Positions 53,972 to 63,147 of a stretch of DNA of 64,000 nt are shown piece by piece. A model generated the notes under the pieces. That model made no database searches. It had not been told where the DNA came from and worked only from the letters and a program-made list of their open reading frames with translations. The translations under genes were made by a program, and so were the position numbers. Source of the stretch: Thiosocius sp963759055 (GTDB lineage: Bacteria; Pseudomonadota; Gammaproteobacteria; Chromatiales; Chromatiaceae); contig CAVWYD010000018.1 of NCBI GenBank assembly GCA_963759055.1, positions 62,001-126,000 on the forward strand, written 5' to 3'. Each line of letters starts with the position of its first letter. Position 1 is the stretch's first letter.

Positions 53972-55903
53972 GTTGCCCACGGCATCCACGCTCATCGACC
54001 AGCCGGGCGCTATCCAGCTTGTGGCCACCTCTTCGCACACCAGGGCTGGACCCTGGAGCGTTTGCCCGGCGACCAGGTCTCGACGCCAGTACTGCGGCAC
54101 CGGTGACTCCAGGCCTGCGACCACGCATCGGTCGAAAGGCTTTGCCGGCGGCATGCGTGGCAGCTGTGGGAGTTCAATCTCCGTTTCCGGCCCCCTCACC
54201 CACTGACGCAGATTCACCAGTTCGACCGGTAGCTCCAGCCGGTGGCCGTAGCGCTGCTGATGAAGTCGGTGAAAATCCTCGCTGGTGGCGGCAACACCCC
54301 GCCATGGCAGGTTCAGCGTGTACGACTGCCCCGCATAGCGCAGATCCACCGAGGCCAGGGCATCACAATCGCCCGGATCAAATCCCTCGCCGTGCAGCGC
54401 ATCCAGGCCGAGCGTGCGCAGCTCACTCAGGATCTGCTCAACTTCGTCCATCGGCAGATCGTGCAACAGACCGATCAGGGTGCGGGAAAGCTGTCGGCCC
54501 GGACGTGCCACCAGCATCCCCAACGCGGACAGCACGCCGCCATGCACCGGCACCATCGCCTCGGTCATATCGAGGCGCTCGGCCAGTTCGCAAACATGCA
54601 GACCACCGGCACCCCCGAAGGACACCAGGATGCGTTCACGCGGATCCGCCCCACGCTTGATCGATATGGCGCGCAACGCTTGCGCCATATGCTCGTTCGC
54701 CACGTCCACAATATCCTTTGCCGTCTGCACGACATCCGAGCGCATCCGCTCGGCCAGGCCCGCGATCGCTGCCACGGCCGCTTTTTCATCCAGACGCATC
54801 TCACCGCCGAGAAAGGCCTCTGGCTGCAGCCGCCCAAGCACCAGATTGGCATCGGTGACCGTCGGCAGCAGACCGCCGCTGGCGTAACAGGCGGGGCCGG
54901 GCGCGGCCCCGGCGGACTCGGGGCCTACCTGCAGCATGCCACCCGCATCCAGCCAGGCGATAGAGCCGCCGCCCGCGCCGATCGTATGCATGTCCACCAT
55001 CGGCACCGCCACCGGGAAACGCCCAATCCTCCCCTCGGTCGTCAGGCGCGTCTCGGCGTCGACCAGCGCCACGTCTGTCGAGGTGCCACCCATGTCAAAG
55101 GTCAGCAGGCTTTTACCGGCGCCGATATGACGAGCCGCGATCAAACCACCCGCCGGACCCGACAACAGCATGCGCACCGCATTTCCGGCCGCCTGCGCAG
55201 CGGCAACCGTGTCCCCCGAACTCTGCATCACCGAGACGGACACACCCTCCAGACCATCGGCCAGGCACGCCAGATAACCGGCAACCCTGGGTCCGATCCA
55301 GGCGTTCAGCCAGGTCGCCATACCACGCTCGTACTCACGGATCTCGGGCAGCACCCTCGAGGAAAGCGAAACGAACACGCCGTCCGGTATCGCCGCGGCA
55401 ATACGCTCTTCTGTGCCGGGATCCAGATAGGAGAACAGCAGATTCACCGCCACCGCCTCGGGGGCATGCCGTCGGATCTCCTCGACCAGGGACCTCAGTC
55501 CCGCCTCATCCAACGGCTCGAGCAACTGCCCATCGGCATCGAGGCGTCCGGCCGTCTCCAGGCATTGATCCGGCGGGACAACCGGCGGCACGCCGGGCGG
55601 CTGGAGATCGTAAAGGGCCGCGCGCTGCTGGCGCCCGATATTCAACAGGTCGGCAAAACCGCGATTGGCAACGTAGAGCGCCTTCACTCCCTTGCCCTCG
55701 AGCACCGCGTTGGTGGCCACCGTCGAACCGTGGACCAGCTGCAGTGATGAGCGGTCCAGGCCCATGTCCTCGACGCCCTGCAATATTGCCCGTTCCGGCG
55801 CGTCCGGCGTGGAAAGGACCTTGTGTACGCGCAATCGTCCAGCCGAATCAAGCAGCACGAAGTCGGTAAAAGTGCCGCCGGTATCAACCCCAAGTCTCAT
55901 CAT
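53927..55903 (-). CDS. Hydantoinase/oxoprolinase A subunit (HyuA family)
   Basis: A ~658-residue ATP-binding hydantoinase A-type protein. MRLGVDTGGTFTDFVLLD opens the first ASKHA half; LVHGSTVATNAVLEGKG follows near residue 68; LLTFDMGGTSTDVALVD opens the second phosphate loop near 270; the C-terminus has LVCEEVATSWIAPGW. Related enzymes hydrolyse 5-oxoproline, hydantoins or carboxylate acetone. The usual HyuB partner is not in the window, so activity is uncertain. The start is ATG 55903 or 55900; the longer frame runs into the divergent ABC gene. Only 81 bases separate it from that gene's start. Confidence 0.9.
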   Translation of the reverse strand: MMRLGVDTGGTFTDFVLLDSAGRLRVHKVLSTPDAPERAILQGVEDMGLDRSSLQLVHGSTVATNAVLEGKGVKALYVANRGFADLLNIGRQQRAALYDLQPPGVPPVVPPDQCLETAGRLDADGQLLEPLDEAGLRSLVEEIRRHAPEAVAVNLLFSYLDPGTEERIAAAIPDGVFVSLSSRVLPEIREYERGMATWLNAWIGPRVAGYLACLADGLEGVSVSVMQSSGDTVAAAQAAGNAVRMLLSGPAGGLIAARHIGAGKSLLTFDMGGTSTDVALVDAETRLTTEGRIGRFPVAVPMVDMHTIGAGGGSIAWLDAGGMLQVGPESAGAAPGPACYASGGLLPTVTDANLVLGRLQPEAFLGGEMRLDEKAAVAAIAGLAERMRSDVVQTAKDIVDVANEHMAQALRAISIKRGADPRERILVSFGGAGGLHVCELAERLDMTEAMVPVHGGVLSALGMLVARPGRQLSRTLIGLLHDLPMDEVEQILSELRTLGLDALHGEGFDPGDCDALASVDLRYAGQSYTLNLPWRGVAATSEDFHRLHQQRYGHRLELPVELVNLRQWVRGPETEIELPQLPRMPPAKPFDRCVVAGLESPVPQYWRRDLVAGQTLQGPALVCEEVATSWIAPGWSMSVDAVGNLVVLQQFQRRERSL

Positions 55904-55984
55904 GCGCCCTATTGTACGGAGGAATTCACACTGACCGATTTTCAGGGTTCGCAATTGCGGCCGGGCACGGTAATCTGACGCCAC

Positions 55985-56710
55985 ATGAAACCCGTTCTGC
56001 TCGCCCGACAACTCAGCTACGGCAATCCCGACAGACCACGCCTGAGTGACTTCGACCTGCAACTCCAGCCCGGCGACCGTCTCGGGTTGCTCGGCATCAA
56101 TGGTGCCGGCAAATCCACTCTTATGCAGTTGCTAGCCGGCATCCTCGCCCCCTCTCGCGGCGAGGTACTTATCCTGGGGCAACGACTCGACCGGGCAGGA
56201 CCGGCACTGCGCCGGCATATCGGTTTTCTGCCGCAGCGGGTGCCGTTCTATCCCGAACTCACCGTGACCGAAAACCTGCAATGGGCGGGCCGCCTGCGTG
56301 GCCTCTCGGGACAGGGGTTGATCGACGCGATCGACACCGTCCTCGACCAGGTCCGGCTGGTCGAGTTCAGTCGGCGGCTTGCAGGCAGACTCTCGGCCGG
56401 CATGGCGCAGCGTCTTGGGCTGGCCCAGGCCCTGGTGCATCGACCGGATATCCTGATCCTCGACGAACCCACCGCCGGTCTGGATCCGCTGCAGACCGAA
56501 CAGATCCGCGGGCTGCTCGGCAGTCTGGGCGGCGAAACCAGCGTCGTACTTGCGACCCACCTGCTGGACGATGTGCAACAGCTCTGCAACCGGGTCATCC
56601 TGCTGGATGCCGGGTGCAAGAAGGCTGAACACGAGGTGACCCCGGACACGGATCTGCTGCGGCATTTTCGCCAGCATGCAGCCGGGGCGGAATCGGGAGC
56701 CGTCTCATGA
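55985..56710 (+). CDS. ABC transporter ATP-binding protein (GldA-like)
   Basis: A 241-residue ATPase. Walker A LLGINGAGKSTLMQL near residue 37, Q-loop IGFLPQRVPFYPELTV, signature GRLSAGMAQRLGLAQAL near 137, Walker B DILILDEPTAGLD, and switch His in VVLATHLLDDV. The closest functional theme is the Gld/ABC-2 exporter ATPase family. It is translationally coupled to the next permease gene (ATGA at 56707-56710), followed by a GldG-like and a DUF4340-like gene, so the four genes form one operon. Confidence 0.94.
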   Translation: MKPVLLARQLSYGNPDRPRLSDFDLQLQPGDRLGLLGINGAGKSTLMQLLAGILAPSRGEVLILGQRLDRAGPALRRHIGFLPQRVPFYPELTVTENLQWAGRLRGLSGQGLIDAIDTVLDQVRLVEFSRRLAGRLSAGMAQRLGLAQALVHRPDILILDEPTAGLDPLQTEQIRGLLGSLGGETSVVLATHLLDDVQQLCNRVILLDAGCKKAEHEVTPDTDLLRHFRQHAAGAESGAVS

Positions 56711-57447
56711 TCCGGGCAATCGCCCTGCACGAATGGCGCCGGCTGCGGGCCGGCATGATGTTCTGGGTGCTGCTGGCATTCGGTCAGCTGATCATCGCCT
56801 GGCTGGCCTTCGCCCAGCTGGAGGCCTTCGCCGCCATCGCTCCGCAACTCAAGGCCGGCGGCTCCCTGCTGGGCGTCACCGACCTGGTCGTGATGCCGAC
56901 CTTCAACACCCTCTTGCTTATCCTGTTGCTGAGTGCACCGCTGCTGGCGATGGGCAGCATGGCGGGCGAGACCCACAGCGGGCGAATCAGTCTCTGGCTG
57001 TCGTCGCCGGTCAGCGGTAGTCAGATCGTTCTGGGCAAGATACTCGGCCTGTGGCTGGCCAGTCTGCCGCTGCTCATCAGCGCCGGCCTCACCCTCGCTG
57101 CGCTCGGCCTGGGTATAGACATTGACTGGCCGCGCTTCTTGCTCGCCGCGTTCGGTATGCTGCTGTTCAGCCTCTGGCTGGGCTGTGTGGCGCTTTTCGT
57201 GTCAGGCATGTTCGATCACCCGGCCGCGGCCCTGGCCGCCAGCTACGGCACGCTGCTGTTCCTGTGGCTGCTGGACACGCTCAGCAGTCCCGATGCCCCC
57301 TGGTACTGGCTGGCGTTGCTGCCGCACGTTAAACCCTGGTTCCAGGGCCTGCTGCGCAGCCAGGACATCGTGTTCTTCGTCGCCACCGGGGGCGCCGCCA
57401 CGCTGCTGGCCGTATACGCGATTGCACGCAGGCGCGGAGAGGTCTGA
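56707..57447 (+). CDS. ABC-2 type permease (GldF-like)
   Basis: A 246-residue membrane protein with six helices, including MFWVLLAFGQLIIAWLAFAQ and TFNTLLLILLLSAPLLAMGS, with a SMAGETHSGRISLWLSSPVS loop typical of ABC-2 permeases. It overlaps its ATPase upstream and shares one base (TGATG) with the next gene. Substrate unknown; in Bacteroidetes the homologous GldAFG complex is linked to gliding, but a gliding role here is not implied. Confidence 0.9.
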   Translation: MIRAIALHEWRRLRAGMMFWVLLAFGQLIIAWLAFAQLEAFAAIAPQLKAGGSLLGVTDLVVMPTFNTLLLILLLSAPLLAMGSMAGETHSGRISLWLSSPVSGSQIVLGKILGLWLASLPLLISAGLTLAALGLGIDIDWPRFLLAAFGMLLFSLWLGCVALFVSGMFDHPAAALAASYGTLLFLWLLDTLSSPDAPWYWLALLPHVKPWFQGLLRSQDIVFFVATGGAATLLAVYAIARRRGEV

Positions 57448-58742
57448 TGCTGCGACGCCTGCTTTTTCTCGCCCTGCTCGGCGCAAGCGTGATCCTGGCC
57501 GCGCGCGTCAGCGAACAACACAGCTGGCGCATGGACCTCAGCGCACAGCGGATCAACTCGCTCAGTGCGTCGGCCGACCGGGCCCTGGACGTCCTCGCCG
57601 GCCAGCTCGAAATGGTGGCCTTTGTGCCGGATTTCCCAATGCAGCGGGCCCAGCTCGAACAGCTGCTCGCCCCGTACCTGAACCACCCCGGCCGACCCCG
57701 TTTCAAGTTCATCGATCCGGTCAAGGACCCCGAGCGCGCACGTGAACTCGGGGCCGCGGGTCACGGTGAACTGCAGCTGCGCAGCGGCCAGCGGCTCGAG
57801 GTGATCGCGAAACCGACCGCGCAGTCGATCGACATCGCACTCAACCGGCTCGCCCTGCGGGGCGAGCGCTGGATCGTCAGTTTCAAGGGCCATGGCGAGA
57901 GTGAAATCGATGACTCGCCGACCGGTCTTGGACGATTTGTCAGCCATGTCGAGAGTCTCGGCTACCGTTTCGTGGCCATCGACCCGCGTCATGTCAACGC
58001 GCTGCCGGAGAACACGGCAATTCTGCTGATCGCGGGCCCCCGGCGAGCGTATGGCGAACATACCCGCATGCAGATCAACCGCTACCTGGAAGCCGGAGGC
58101 CCTTTGCTGTGGCTCGCAGGCGACGGCCTGCCGGATTTTTTTGATCCGGAGATCGGCATTGGAACCCTGCCCGGCACGGTGGTCGATGCGGCGGCCGCCC
58201 TGCACGGTCTCGACAGCCCGGACAATGCGATCGTAAGCGAATACCCCTCCGCCCTGCTCCCGCAGATGCCAGACAGACACAGTGTGCTCAAACGCTCGCG
58301 AGCATTGACATACCGCGAAGGCGAAGAATGGCAGCTGAAGGCCCGGCTCGAGAGCAGCCCGCGCAGCTGGAATGAGACCGGCGAACTGCGCGGACAGATT
58401 GCGCGCGACCCAGAGCTGGGTGAGCAGGCCGGTCCACATACAGTCGCACTGGCCCTGCAACGCGACCGGGCGCAGGGGCAGCAGCGCATGATCGTCGTCG
58501 GCAACAGCCATTTCATCGGCAATGACCAGATCGGCCAGGCCGACAACATGGCACTGGCGGTCGGCCTGCTGCACTGGCTCAGCGCCAATGACCGGCTTGG
58601 CAGTACGACGGTCGCCCAGGACCTGGATATCGACTGGCCGCCACAGCTCGCGGCCGTGCTAGCCATCGGTCTGATGGGGCTGCTGCCGACGCTCTATCTG
58701 GCAGCCGGGTTGTGGATACGCAGCAGGCGGCGCAGGGCATGA
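57447..58742 (+). CDS. GldG-like ABC auxiliary protein
   Basis: A 431-residue protein anchored by an N-terminal helix (LLFLALLGASVILAARVS) and a C-terminal helix (LAAVLAIGLMGLLPTLYLAA) with a large periplasmic region between. FPDFPMQRAQLEQ-type text near residue 52 and SGQRLEVIAKPTAQSID and FKGHGESEIDDSPTG recall the GldG / ABC_transp_aux fold. It follows the permease with a one-base overlap and its stop overlaps the DUF4340-like start. Role: probably the periplasmic partner of the exporter. Confidence 0.85.
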   Translation: MLRRLLFLALLGASVILAARVSEQHSWRMDLSAQRINSLSASADRALDVLAGQLEMVAFVPDFPMQRAQLEQLLAPYLNHPGRPRFKFIDPVKDPERARELGAAGHGELQLRSGQRLEVIAKPTAQSIDIALNRLALRGERWIVSFKGHGESEIDDSPTGLGRFVSHVESLGYRFVAIDPRHVNALPENTAILLIAGPRRAYGEHTRMQINRYLEAGGPLLWLAGDGLPDFFDPEIGIGTLPGTVVDAAAALHGLDSPDNAIVSEYPSALLPQMPDRHSVLKRSRALTYREGEEWQLKARLESSPRSWNETGELRGQIARDPELGEQAGPHTVALALQRDRAQGQQRMIVVGNSHFIGNDQIGQADNMALAVGLLHWLSANDRLGSTTVAQDLDIDWPPQLAAVLAIGLMGLLPTLYLAAGLWIRSRRRRA

Positions 58743-59221
58743 ACCGCTGGACCCGTACCAATCTGCTGCTGGCAGTGTTGGTTGCAGCCCTGCTGGTGGC
58801 GCACCTGTGGCCTGCGGGGTCCACCGAGTACCCGCCGCTCACCGGTCTTGCCGAGGCCGAGATCACCGCCGTCCGGGTGGAGCGGTCGGACCGCCTGCGG
58901 CTTGTCCTGCAACGCGACGACAAGGCCTGGCAGCTGACACATCCTCAGCGGGCCCCGGCACAGACCCAGCGCGTGCGCCAGTTGCTGGCCATCGCGCGTG
59001 CACCCGTGCAACAGACCTTTCCTGCCACGGGGGACCTGGCCCGATACGGCCTGGCCAGGCCCGGTGCGGTCTTGCAGCTGAACAATCTGCGCCTGCTGTT
59101 TGGCGACCGCGACCCGAGCCAGACCAGCCGTTACATCCTGGTCAACGACAGGATCAGCGTAATCGACGACGTCTATTTCAACCTCCTGAGCCTGCCCGCC
59201 AGCCACTTTGGCGCGGACTGA
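58739..59221 (+). CDS. DUF4340-like membrane-anchored protein
   Basis: A 160-residue protein with an N-terminal membrane anchor (NLLLAVLVAALLVAHLWPAG) and a soluble domain with ITAVRVERSDRLRLVLQRD, WQLTHPQRAPAQTQRVRQLL and YGLARPGAVLQLNNLRLLFG, the pattern of DUF4340, shorter than most members. ATG 58739 overlaps the GldG-like stop (ATGA). Last gene of the ABC operon; mutM starts three bases after its stop and may be cotranscribed. Confidence 0.85.
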   Translation: MNRWTRTNLLLAVLVAALLVAHLWPAGSTEYPPLTGLAEAEITAVRVERSDRLRLVLQRDDKAWQLTHPQRAPAQTQRVRQLLAIARAPVQQTFPATGDLARYGLARPGAVLQLNNLRLLFGDRDPSQTSRYILVNDRISVIDDVYFNLLSLPASHFGAD

Positions 59222-59223
59222 GC

Positions 59224-60033
59224 ATGCCGGAGCTGCCGGAAGTCGAGACAACCCGGCGCGGCATCGCGCCCCATATCCTGGGTCAGGTGATCAGCGGCGC
59301 CGTGGTGCGCCAGCCACGGCTGCGCTGGCCGGTGCCCGAACTCGACCGACTGCTCGGCGGCCAGCTGGTACAGGCCGTCGAGCGCCGCGCAAAGTACATC
59401 CTGATCCGGTTTGCGCACGGGACCCTGATCATCCACCTGGGTATGTCCGGGAGCCTGCGCCTGGTGCCGGCCGGCACCCCGCCGCGTCCGCACGACCACG
59501 TAGACCTGCTGTGTGCGGGCAACTGCCTGCGCCTGCATGATCCACGCCGTTTCGGCGCCATGCTGTGGGCCGAAGGCGACCCGCTCGCCCATCCGCGTCT
59601 TCGGGATCTCGGGCCGGAACCGCTGTCGGATGACTTTGACGGGAGCTACCTGCATCGCATGGCGCAGGGGCGGCGGGCAGCCATCAAGACCCTGCTGATG
59701 GACGGAAAGGTGGTGGTCGGGGTGGGCAACATCTACGCGACCGAGGCACTGTTCAGGGCCGGGATCCACCCGCAACGCGCCGGCCGGCGGATTTCACGCC
59801 AACGACTCGGGCAGCTTGTCCACGAGGTCAAGCAGGTGCTCACGACTGCGATCGGGCGTGGCGGTACCACACTGCGCGACTTTCTCAATGAGTCGGGCCA
59901 ACCGGGATATTTCGCCCAGGAGCTTCTGGTCTACGGGCGCGCCGGGCAGCCCTGCAGGCGCTGCGGCACCTTGCTGAAGACGCGCCAGATAGGACAACGC
60001 GCCAGCGCCTACTGCCCGTCCTGCCAGCGCTAG
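59224..60033 (+). CDS. mutM: Formamidopyrimidine-DNA glycosylase
   Basis: Removes 8-oxoguanine and formamidopyrimidines from DNA. 269 residues with catalytic PELPEVETTRRG at the N-terminus (Pro2, Glu3), YILIRFAHGTLIIHLGMSGS containing the beta-elimination Lys region, NIYATEALFRAGIHP near residue 170, and the C-terminal zinc finger CRRCGTLLKTRQIGQRA then YCPSCQ. Complete. Starts 3 bases after the DUF4340-like gene; its end overlaps ggt on the other strand by four bases. Confidence 0.98.
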   Translation: MPELPEVETTRRGIAPHILGQVISGAVVRQPRLRWPVPELDRLLGGQLVQAVERRAKYILIRFAHGTLIIHLGMSGSLRLVPAGTPPRPHDHVDLLCAGNCLRLHDPRRFGAMLWAEGDPLAHPRLRDLGPEPLSDDFDGSYLHRMAQGRRAAIKTLLMDGKVVVGVGNIYATEALFRAGIHPQRAGRRISRQRLGQLVHEVKQVLTTAIGRGGTTLRDFLNESGQPGYFAQELLVYGRAGQPCRRCGTLLKTRQIGQRASAYCPSCQR

Positions 60034-61730
60034 GGCCTGACCACGCTGCTGCCGATACCACGTGGGTCGGAGGCGGCCGTCACCTCACCGCTGCTCAGGT
60101 CCCAGGCAATCGCCTGCATATTGCCGTAGGGTTCCTCCAACTGCCGGATCCGGTGTCCCTTGAGCCGCAACGCCTGAATCACTTCGTCTGCCAAGGCCCC
60201 AGGTTCGATCTCTATTCGGTCGGGCAGGTACTGATGGTGAAAGCGGCCGCGCGCAACCCATTCGTCGACCGGTCTGCCCGCGACGGCATCGAGCAGCCCC
60301 AGCAGCACCATGGTGATGATGCGCGAACCACCCGGTGTCCCCAGTATCGCGACCCGGTCAGGCCCCTCGACAAAGGTCGGCGACATACTCGACAACATGC
60401 GCTTGCCCGGTGCAATCGCATTGGCCTCGTTGCCCAGCAGACCGTAGGCATTGGCAACGCCGGTCTTGGCCGAGAAGTCATCCATCTCGTCGTTCAGCAG
60501 GACGCCCGTGCCGGCGGCCACAAAACAGGACCCGAAGGGATAATTGACACTCAGCGTGGCAGCGACCCGGTTTCCTTCAAGATCCAGCACCGAGAAATGC
60601 GTGGTGTCTTTCCCTTCCGACACAGGGTCAGGCACGATCGCGCTCGGCGTGGCGCGCTCCGGATCGATCTGCTGAACCTGACGACGCGCATAAGCCCGAC
60701 TGAGCAGCCTGGAGCGCGGGACATTCACGTAATCGTCGTCACCCAGGTAACGCGCACGATCGGCATAGGCCCGCCGCATGATTTCTACCAGCAGATGGAC
60801 GCGTCCGATTTCGTCCAGGCCTTCGAGCGGCCGCTCCGCCAGCATATGGAGCATCTGCGCCAGCAGGATACCGCCCGAGGAAGGCAGGTTCGCACTGACC
60901 AGACGTTGATCGCCAAAACGCGTGACGACCGGAGCCCGCTCCACTACCCGGTAGTCATACAGGTCCTGACGCGTCCAGATGCCCCCGTTCGCGCGCACAG
61001 AAGCCACCAGACGGGCCGCGATCTCGCCGTCATAGAATCCCCTGGCGCCATCGCGGGCGATCGCAAGCAGCGTTTCGGCCAGATCCGGCTGACGCAGCCG
61101 GTGTCCCTCCGGGGGCACGCCACCATCGAGCAGAAATTGCGCACTGGCAGCCGCTGATTTTTGCAGGGCCGACAAGCGGAAACCGGCCATCCTGCGGTAG
61201 ACGCGATCCACCGGGAAGCCGTCACGGGCCAGAATGATCGCCGGTGTCAGGCTGACCGCCAGTGGCAGTCGGCCGTATCTCCCGGCGATATGCGCCAGGG
61301 CCGCCGGCACGCCCGGGATCCCGGCAGCCAGCGGACCGTCGATCGATGCGTCCGGGATAACCTTGCCGTGTTCATCAAGGTACATGCCCGCTCGGGCGGC
61401 GCGGGGCGCGCGCTCGCGTCCGTCGATCATGACCTGATGACCGTCACGCGCCCGATGCAGCAGCCAGAAGCCACCGCCTCCGAGACCCGAACCGTAGGGC
61501 TCGACCACTGCGAGCGCAGCGCTCACTGCAACGGCGGCATCGAAGGCATTGCCACCGGCCTCGAGTACCAGCAGGCCCGCCTCGGTCGCCAGGGGATGTG
61601 CCGACGCGATCGCCTCACTGCGCGGTGTTTCGGCGGCACCGGCGGCAGCGACTGCGAACCAAAGACAGAAAACGAAAAGGCTCCGCAGGGGAGCCTTTTG
61701 CTCGATGCGGGTCATCAGTGCGTCAGCCAT
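60030..61730 (-). CDS. ggt: Gamma-glutamyltranspeptidase
   Basis: Periplasmic N-terminal nucleophile hydrolase of glutathione and gamma-glutamyl compounds. About 566 residues. Signal peptide LRSLFVFCLWFAVAAAGAAE; ASAHPLATEAGLLVLEAGGN and FGSGLGGGGFW-type text in the large subunit; autoprocessing and catalytic Thr in GKDTTHFSVLD near residue 375; PFGSCFVAAGTGVLLNDEMD and SSMSPTFVEG, PGGSRIITMV in the small subunit. Start at ATG 61730 or 61715. It overlaps the ferredoxin gene by 8 bases and mutM (opposite) by 4. Links to gshB in function, not position. Confidence 0.95.
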   Translation of the reverse strand: MADALMTRIEQKAPLRSLFVFCLWFAVAAAGAAETPRSEAIASAHPLATEAGLLVLEAGGNAFDAAVAVSAALAVVEPYGSGLGGGGFWLLHRARDGHQVMIDGRERAPRAARAGMYLDEHGKVIPDASIDGPLAAGIPGVPAALAHIAGRYGRLPLAVSLTPAIILARDGFPVDRVYRRMAGFRLSALQKSAAASAQFLLDGGVPPEGHRLRQPDLAETLLAIARDGARGFYDGEIAARLVASVRANGGIWTRQDLYDYRVVERAPVVTRFGDQRLVSANLPSSGGILLAQMLHMLAERPLEGLDEIGRVHLLVEIMRRAYADRARYLGDDDYVNVPRSRLLSRAYARRQVQQIDPERATPSAIVPDPVSEGKDTTHFSVLDLEGNRVAATLSVNYPFGSCFVAAGTGVLLNDEMDDFSAKTGVANAYGLLGNEANAIAPGKRMLSSMSPTFVEGPDRVAILGTPGGSRIITMVLLGLLDAVAGRPVDEWVARGRFHHQYLPDRIEIEPGALADEVIQALRLKGHRIRQLEEPYGNMQAIAWDLSSGEVTAASDPRGIGSSVVRP

Positions 61731-61977
61731 TGGCAGCCGTGATGCGCTCGTACTTGGCCTGCAGTTCTTCCTGCGTCTCTTCGTGCTCCGGATCATGCGG
61801 GATGCAATCCACCGGGCAGACCTCCACGCACTGGGAAGTCTCGTAGTGACCCACGCACTCGGTGCACAGGTCGGGATCGATCTCGTAAATCTCGTCGCCC
61901 TGGTAGATCGCCCCATTCGGGCACTCGGGCTCACACACATCGCAGTTGATGCATTCGTCTGTAATCATCAGGGCCAT
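61723..61977 (-). CDS. 2[4Fe-4S] ferredoxin, YfhL type
   Basis: An 84-residue ferredoxin. First cluster motif CINCDVCEPECPNGAIY; second CTECVGHYETSQCVEVCP then VDC, with the extended insertion between Cys that marks the Alvin/YfhL (Allochromatium-type) ferredoxins. A short charged tail (EETQEELQAKYERI) follows. ATG 61977 (MALMITDECIN). Located after coaD as in Pseudomonas. Low-potential electron carrier; the partner is unknown. Confidence 0.96.
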   Translation of the reverse strand: MALMITDECINCDVCEPECPNGAIYQGDEIYEIDPDLCTECVGHYETSQCVEVCPVDCIPHDPEHEETQEELQAKYERITAANG

Positions 61978-62011
61978 TTGGGCTACTCCAAAAACATCGG
62001 TTGACCGGTTG

Positions 62012-62491
62012 TCAGCAGCAACGCTTTGTGGCGAGCCGGCGTTGCACCTCAGGATGTACGAATTCTGACACATCCCCGCCCAGCCGGGCTATTTCCCTCA
62101 CCAACGTCGAGGAGATGAACGCATACTGTTCAGCAGGCGTCATAAAGATTGTCTCAATCTCGGGCGCCAGGCGCCGGTTCATGCTGGCCAGCTGGAATTC
62201 AAACTCGAAGTCCGAGACCGCACGCAGACCACGCACCACGATCCCGGCCCGGTGCTGCCTGCAGAATTCGACCAAAAGACCCTCGAACGGCACGACCTCC
62301 GCCTGCGCAACATCCGCCAGGGCGACGCGCGCGAGCTCGAGCCGCTCATCGAGGCCGCACACCGGGTTCTTGCCCGTGTCCTTGGCCACCGCCACGATCA
62401 CGCGGTCGAACAGACGGGCGGCACGCGATACCAGATCGCTGTGACCATTCGTAATCGGATCGAATGTACCGGGGTAGACGGCTATCTTCAT
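62012..62491 (-). CDS. coaD: Phosphopantetheine adenylyltransferase
   Basis: Penultimate step of coenzyme A synthesis. 159 residues with the nucleotidyltransferase motif VYPGTFDPITNGHSDLV at the N-terminus, VVRGLRAVSDFEFEFQLASM near residue 88, and the C-terminal ISSTLVREIARLGGDVSEFV. Complete. 34 bases upstream of the ferredoxin; 77 bases after the rsmD stop. Confidence 0.98.
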   Translation of the reverse strand: MKIAVYPGTFDPITNGHSDLVSRAARLFDRVIVAVAKDTGKNPVCGLDERLELARVALADVAQAEVVPFEGLLVEFCRQHRAGIVVRGLRAVSDFEFEFQLASMNRRLAPEIETIFMTPAEQYAFISSTLVREIARLGGDVSEFVHPEVQRRLATKRCC

Positions 62492-62568
62492 TGCGTTTTG
62501 TCAGACGGGGCCTGCCACACGGCAGTACCCGCGCGTCTGCCTTTGGATTGTCATGGACAGCCGCTATT

Positions 62569-63144
62569 CTAGCCCGGGATGCTGCGGCGCAACAAACGCT
62601 GTGCGGACTGTCCGGCCGAACCCTCCCGGTGTATCAGCCAGCTGGCGGGCAAATCTGGCCACCCCTGGCCCGCTTCCTGTTCGAGATAGATCAACGCATC
62701 CGGCGCCAACCAGTCCCTGTCCTCCAGCAGACGACATACCGCCGGCAGCAGGCCGTCGGCAAACGGCGGATCGAGAAACACGATGTCGAAAGGGGTCTCC
62801 GGAGGTGTCTTCAGGACACGCAGGGCATCTCCCTGCACGACCTCGGCCGCCGACTCTTCGTGTAACAGGGTGATGTTGTCGCGCAGACGCTGCGCTGCCG
62901 TCCGGTTCTGTTCCACCGCGCAGAGAAAAGCGGCACCGCGCGACAGGGCCTCCAGCCCCAGCGCGCCACTGCCGGCAAACAGATCGAGACAGCGCGCACC
63001 ACGGATGTCTGCCTGCAGCCAGTTGAACAGGGTCTCGCGCACCCGGTCCGGGGTCGGGCGCAGGCCCCGACCCGGGGAAAAATGCAGCCGACGCCCTCGA
63101 TGCCGGCCGCCGATAATGCGGACCTGATTCGATGTTGCGGCCAA
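62569..63144 (-). CDS. rsmD: 16S rRNA (guanine966-N2)-methyltransferase
   Basis: Rossmann methyltransferase of 191 residues. The frame starts at TTG 63144 (no ATG/GTG near), four bases after the peptidase stop; the family start VRIIGGRHRGRRLHF follows at once. SAM loop CLDLFAGSGALGLEALSRGA near residue 50 and catalytic VFLDPPFADGLL near 120. A tail after SWLIHREG is variable. TTG start and coupling to the upstream gene suggest low, linked translation. Confidence 0.94.
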   Translation of the reverse strand: MAATSNQVRIIGGRHRGRRLHFSPGRGLRPTPDRVRETLFNWLQADIRGARCLDLFAGSGALGLEALSRGAAFLCAVEQNRTAAQRLRDNITLLHEESAAEVVQGDALRVLKTPPETPFDIVFLDPPFADGLLPAVCRLLEDRDWLAPDALIYLEQEAGQGWPDLPASWLIHREGSAGQSAQRLLRRSIPG

Positions 63145-63147
63145 TCG

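Noticed and set aside
54242..55747. A 501-codon open frame antisense to the HyuA-type gene
   Set aside because: Mirrors the conserved HyuA reading frame; it reads as a His/Arg/Gln-rich shadow.
57243..58574. A 443-codon open frame antisense to the GldF/GldG-like genes
   Set aside because: Spans two conserved, overlapping genes on the other strand and has no family resemblance.
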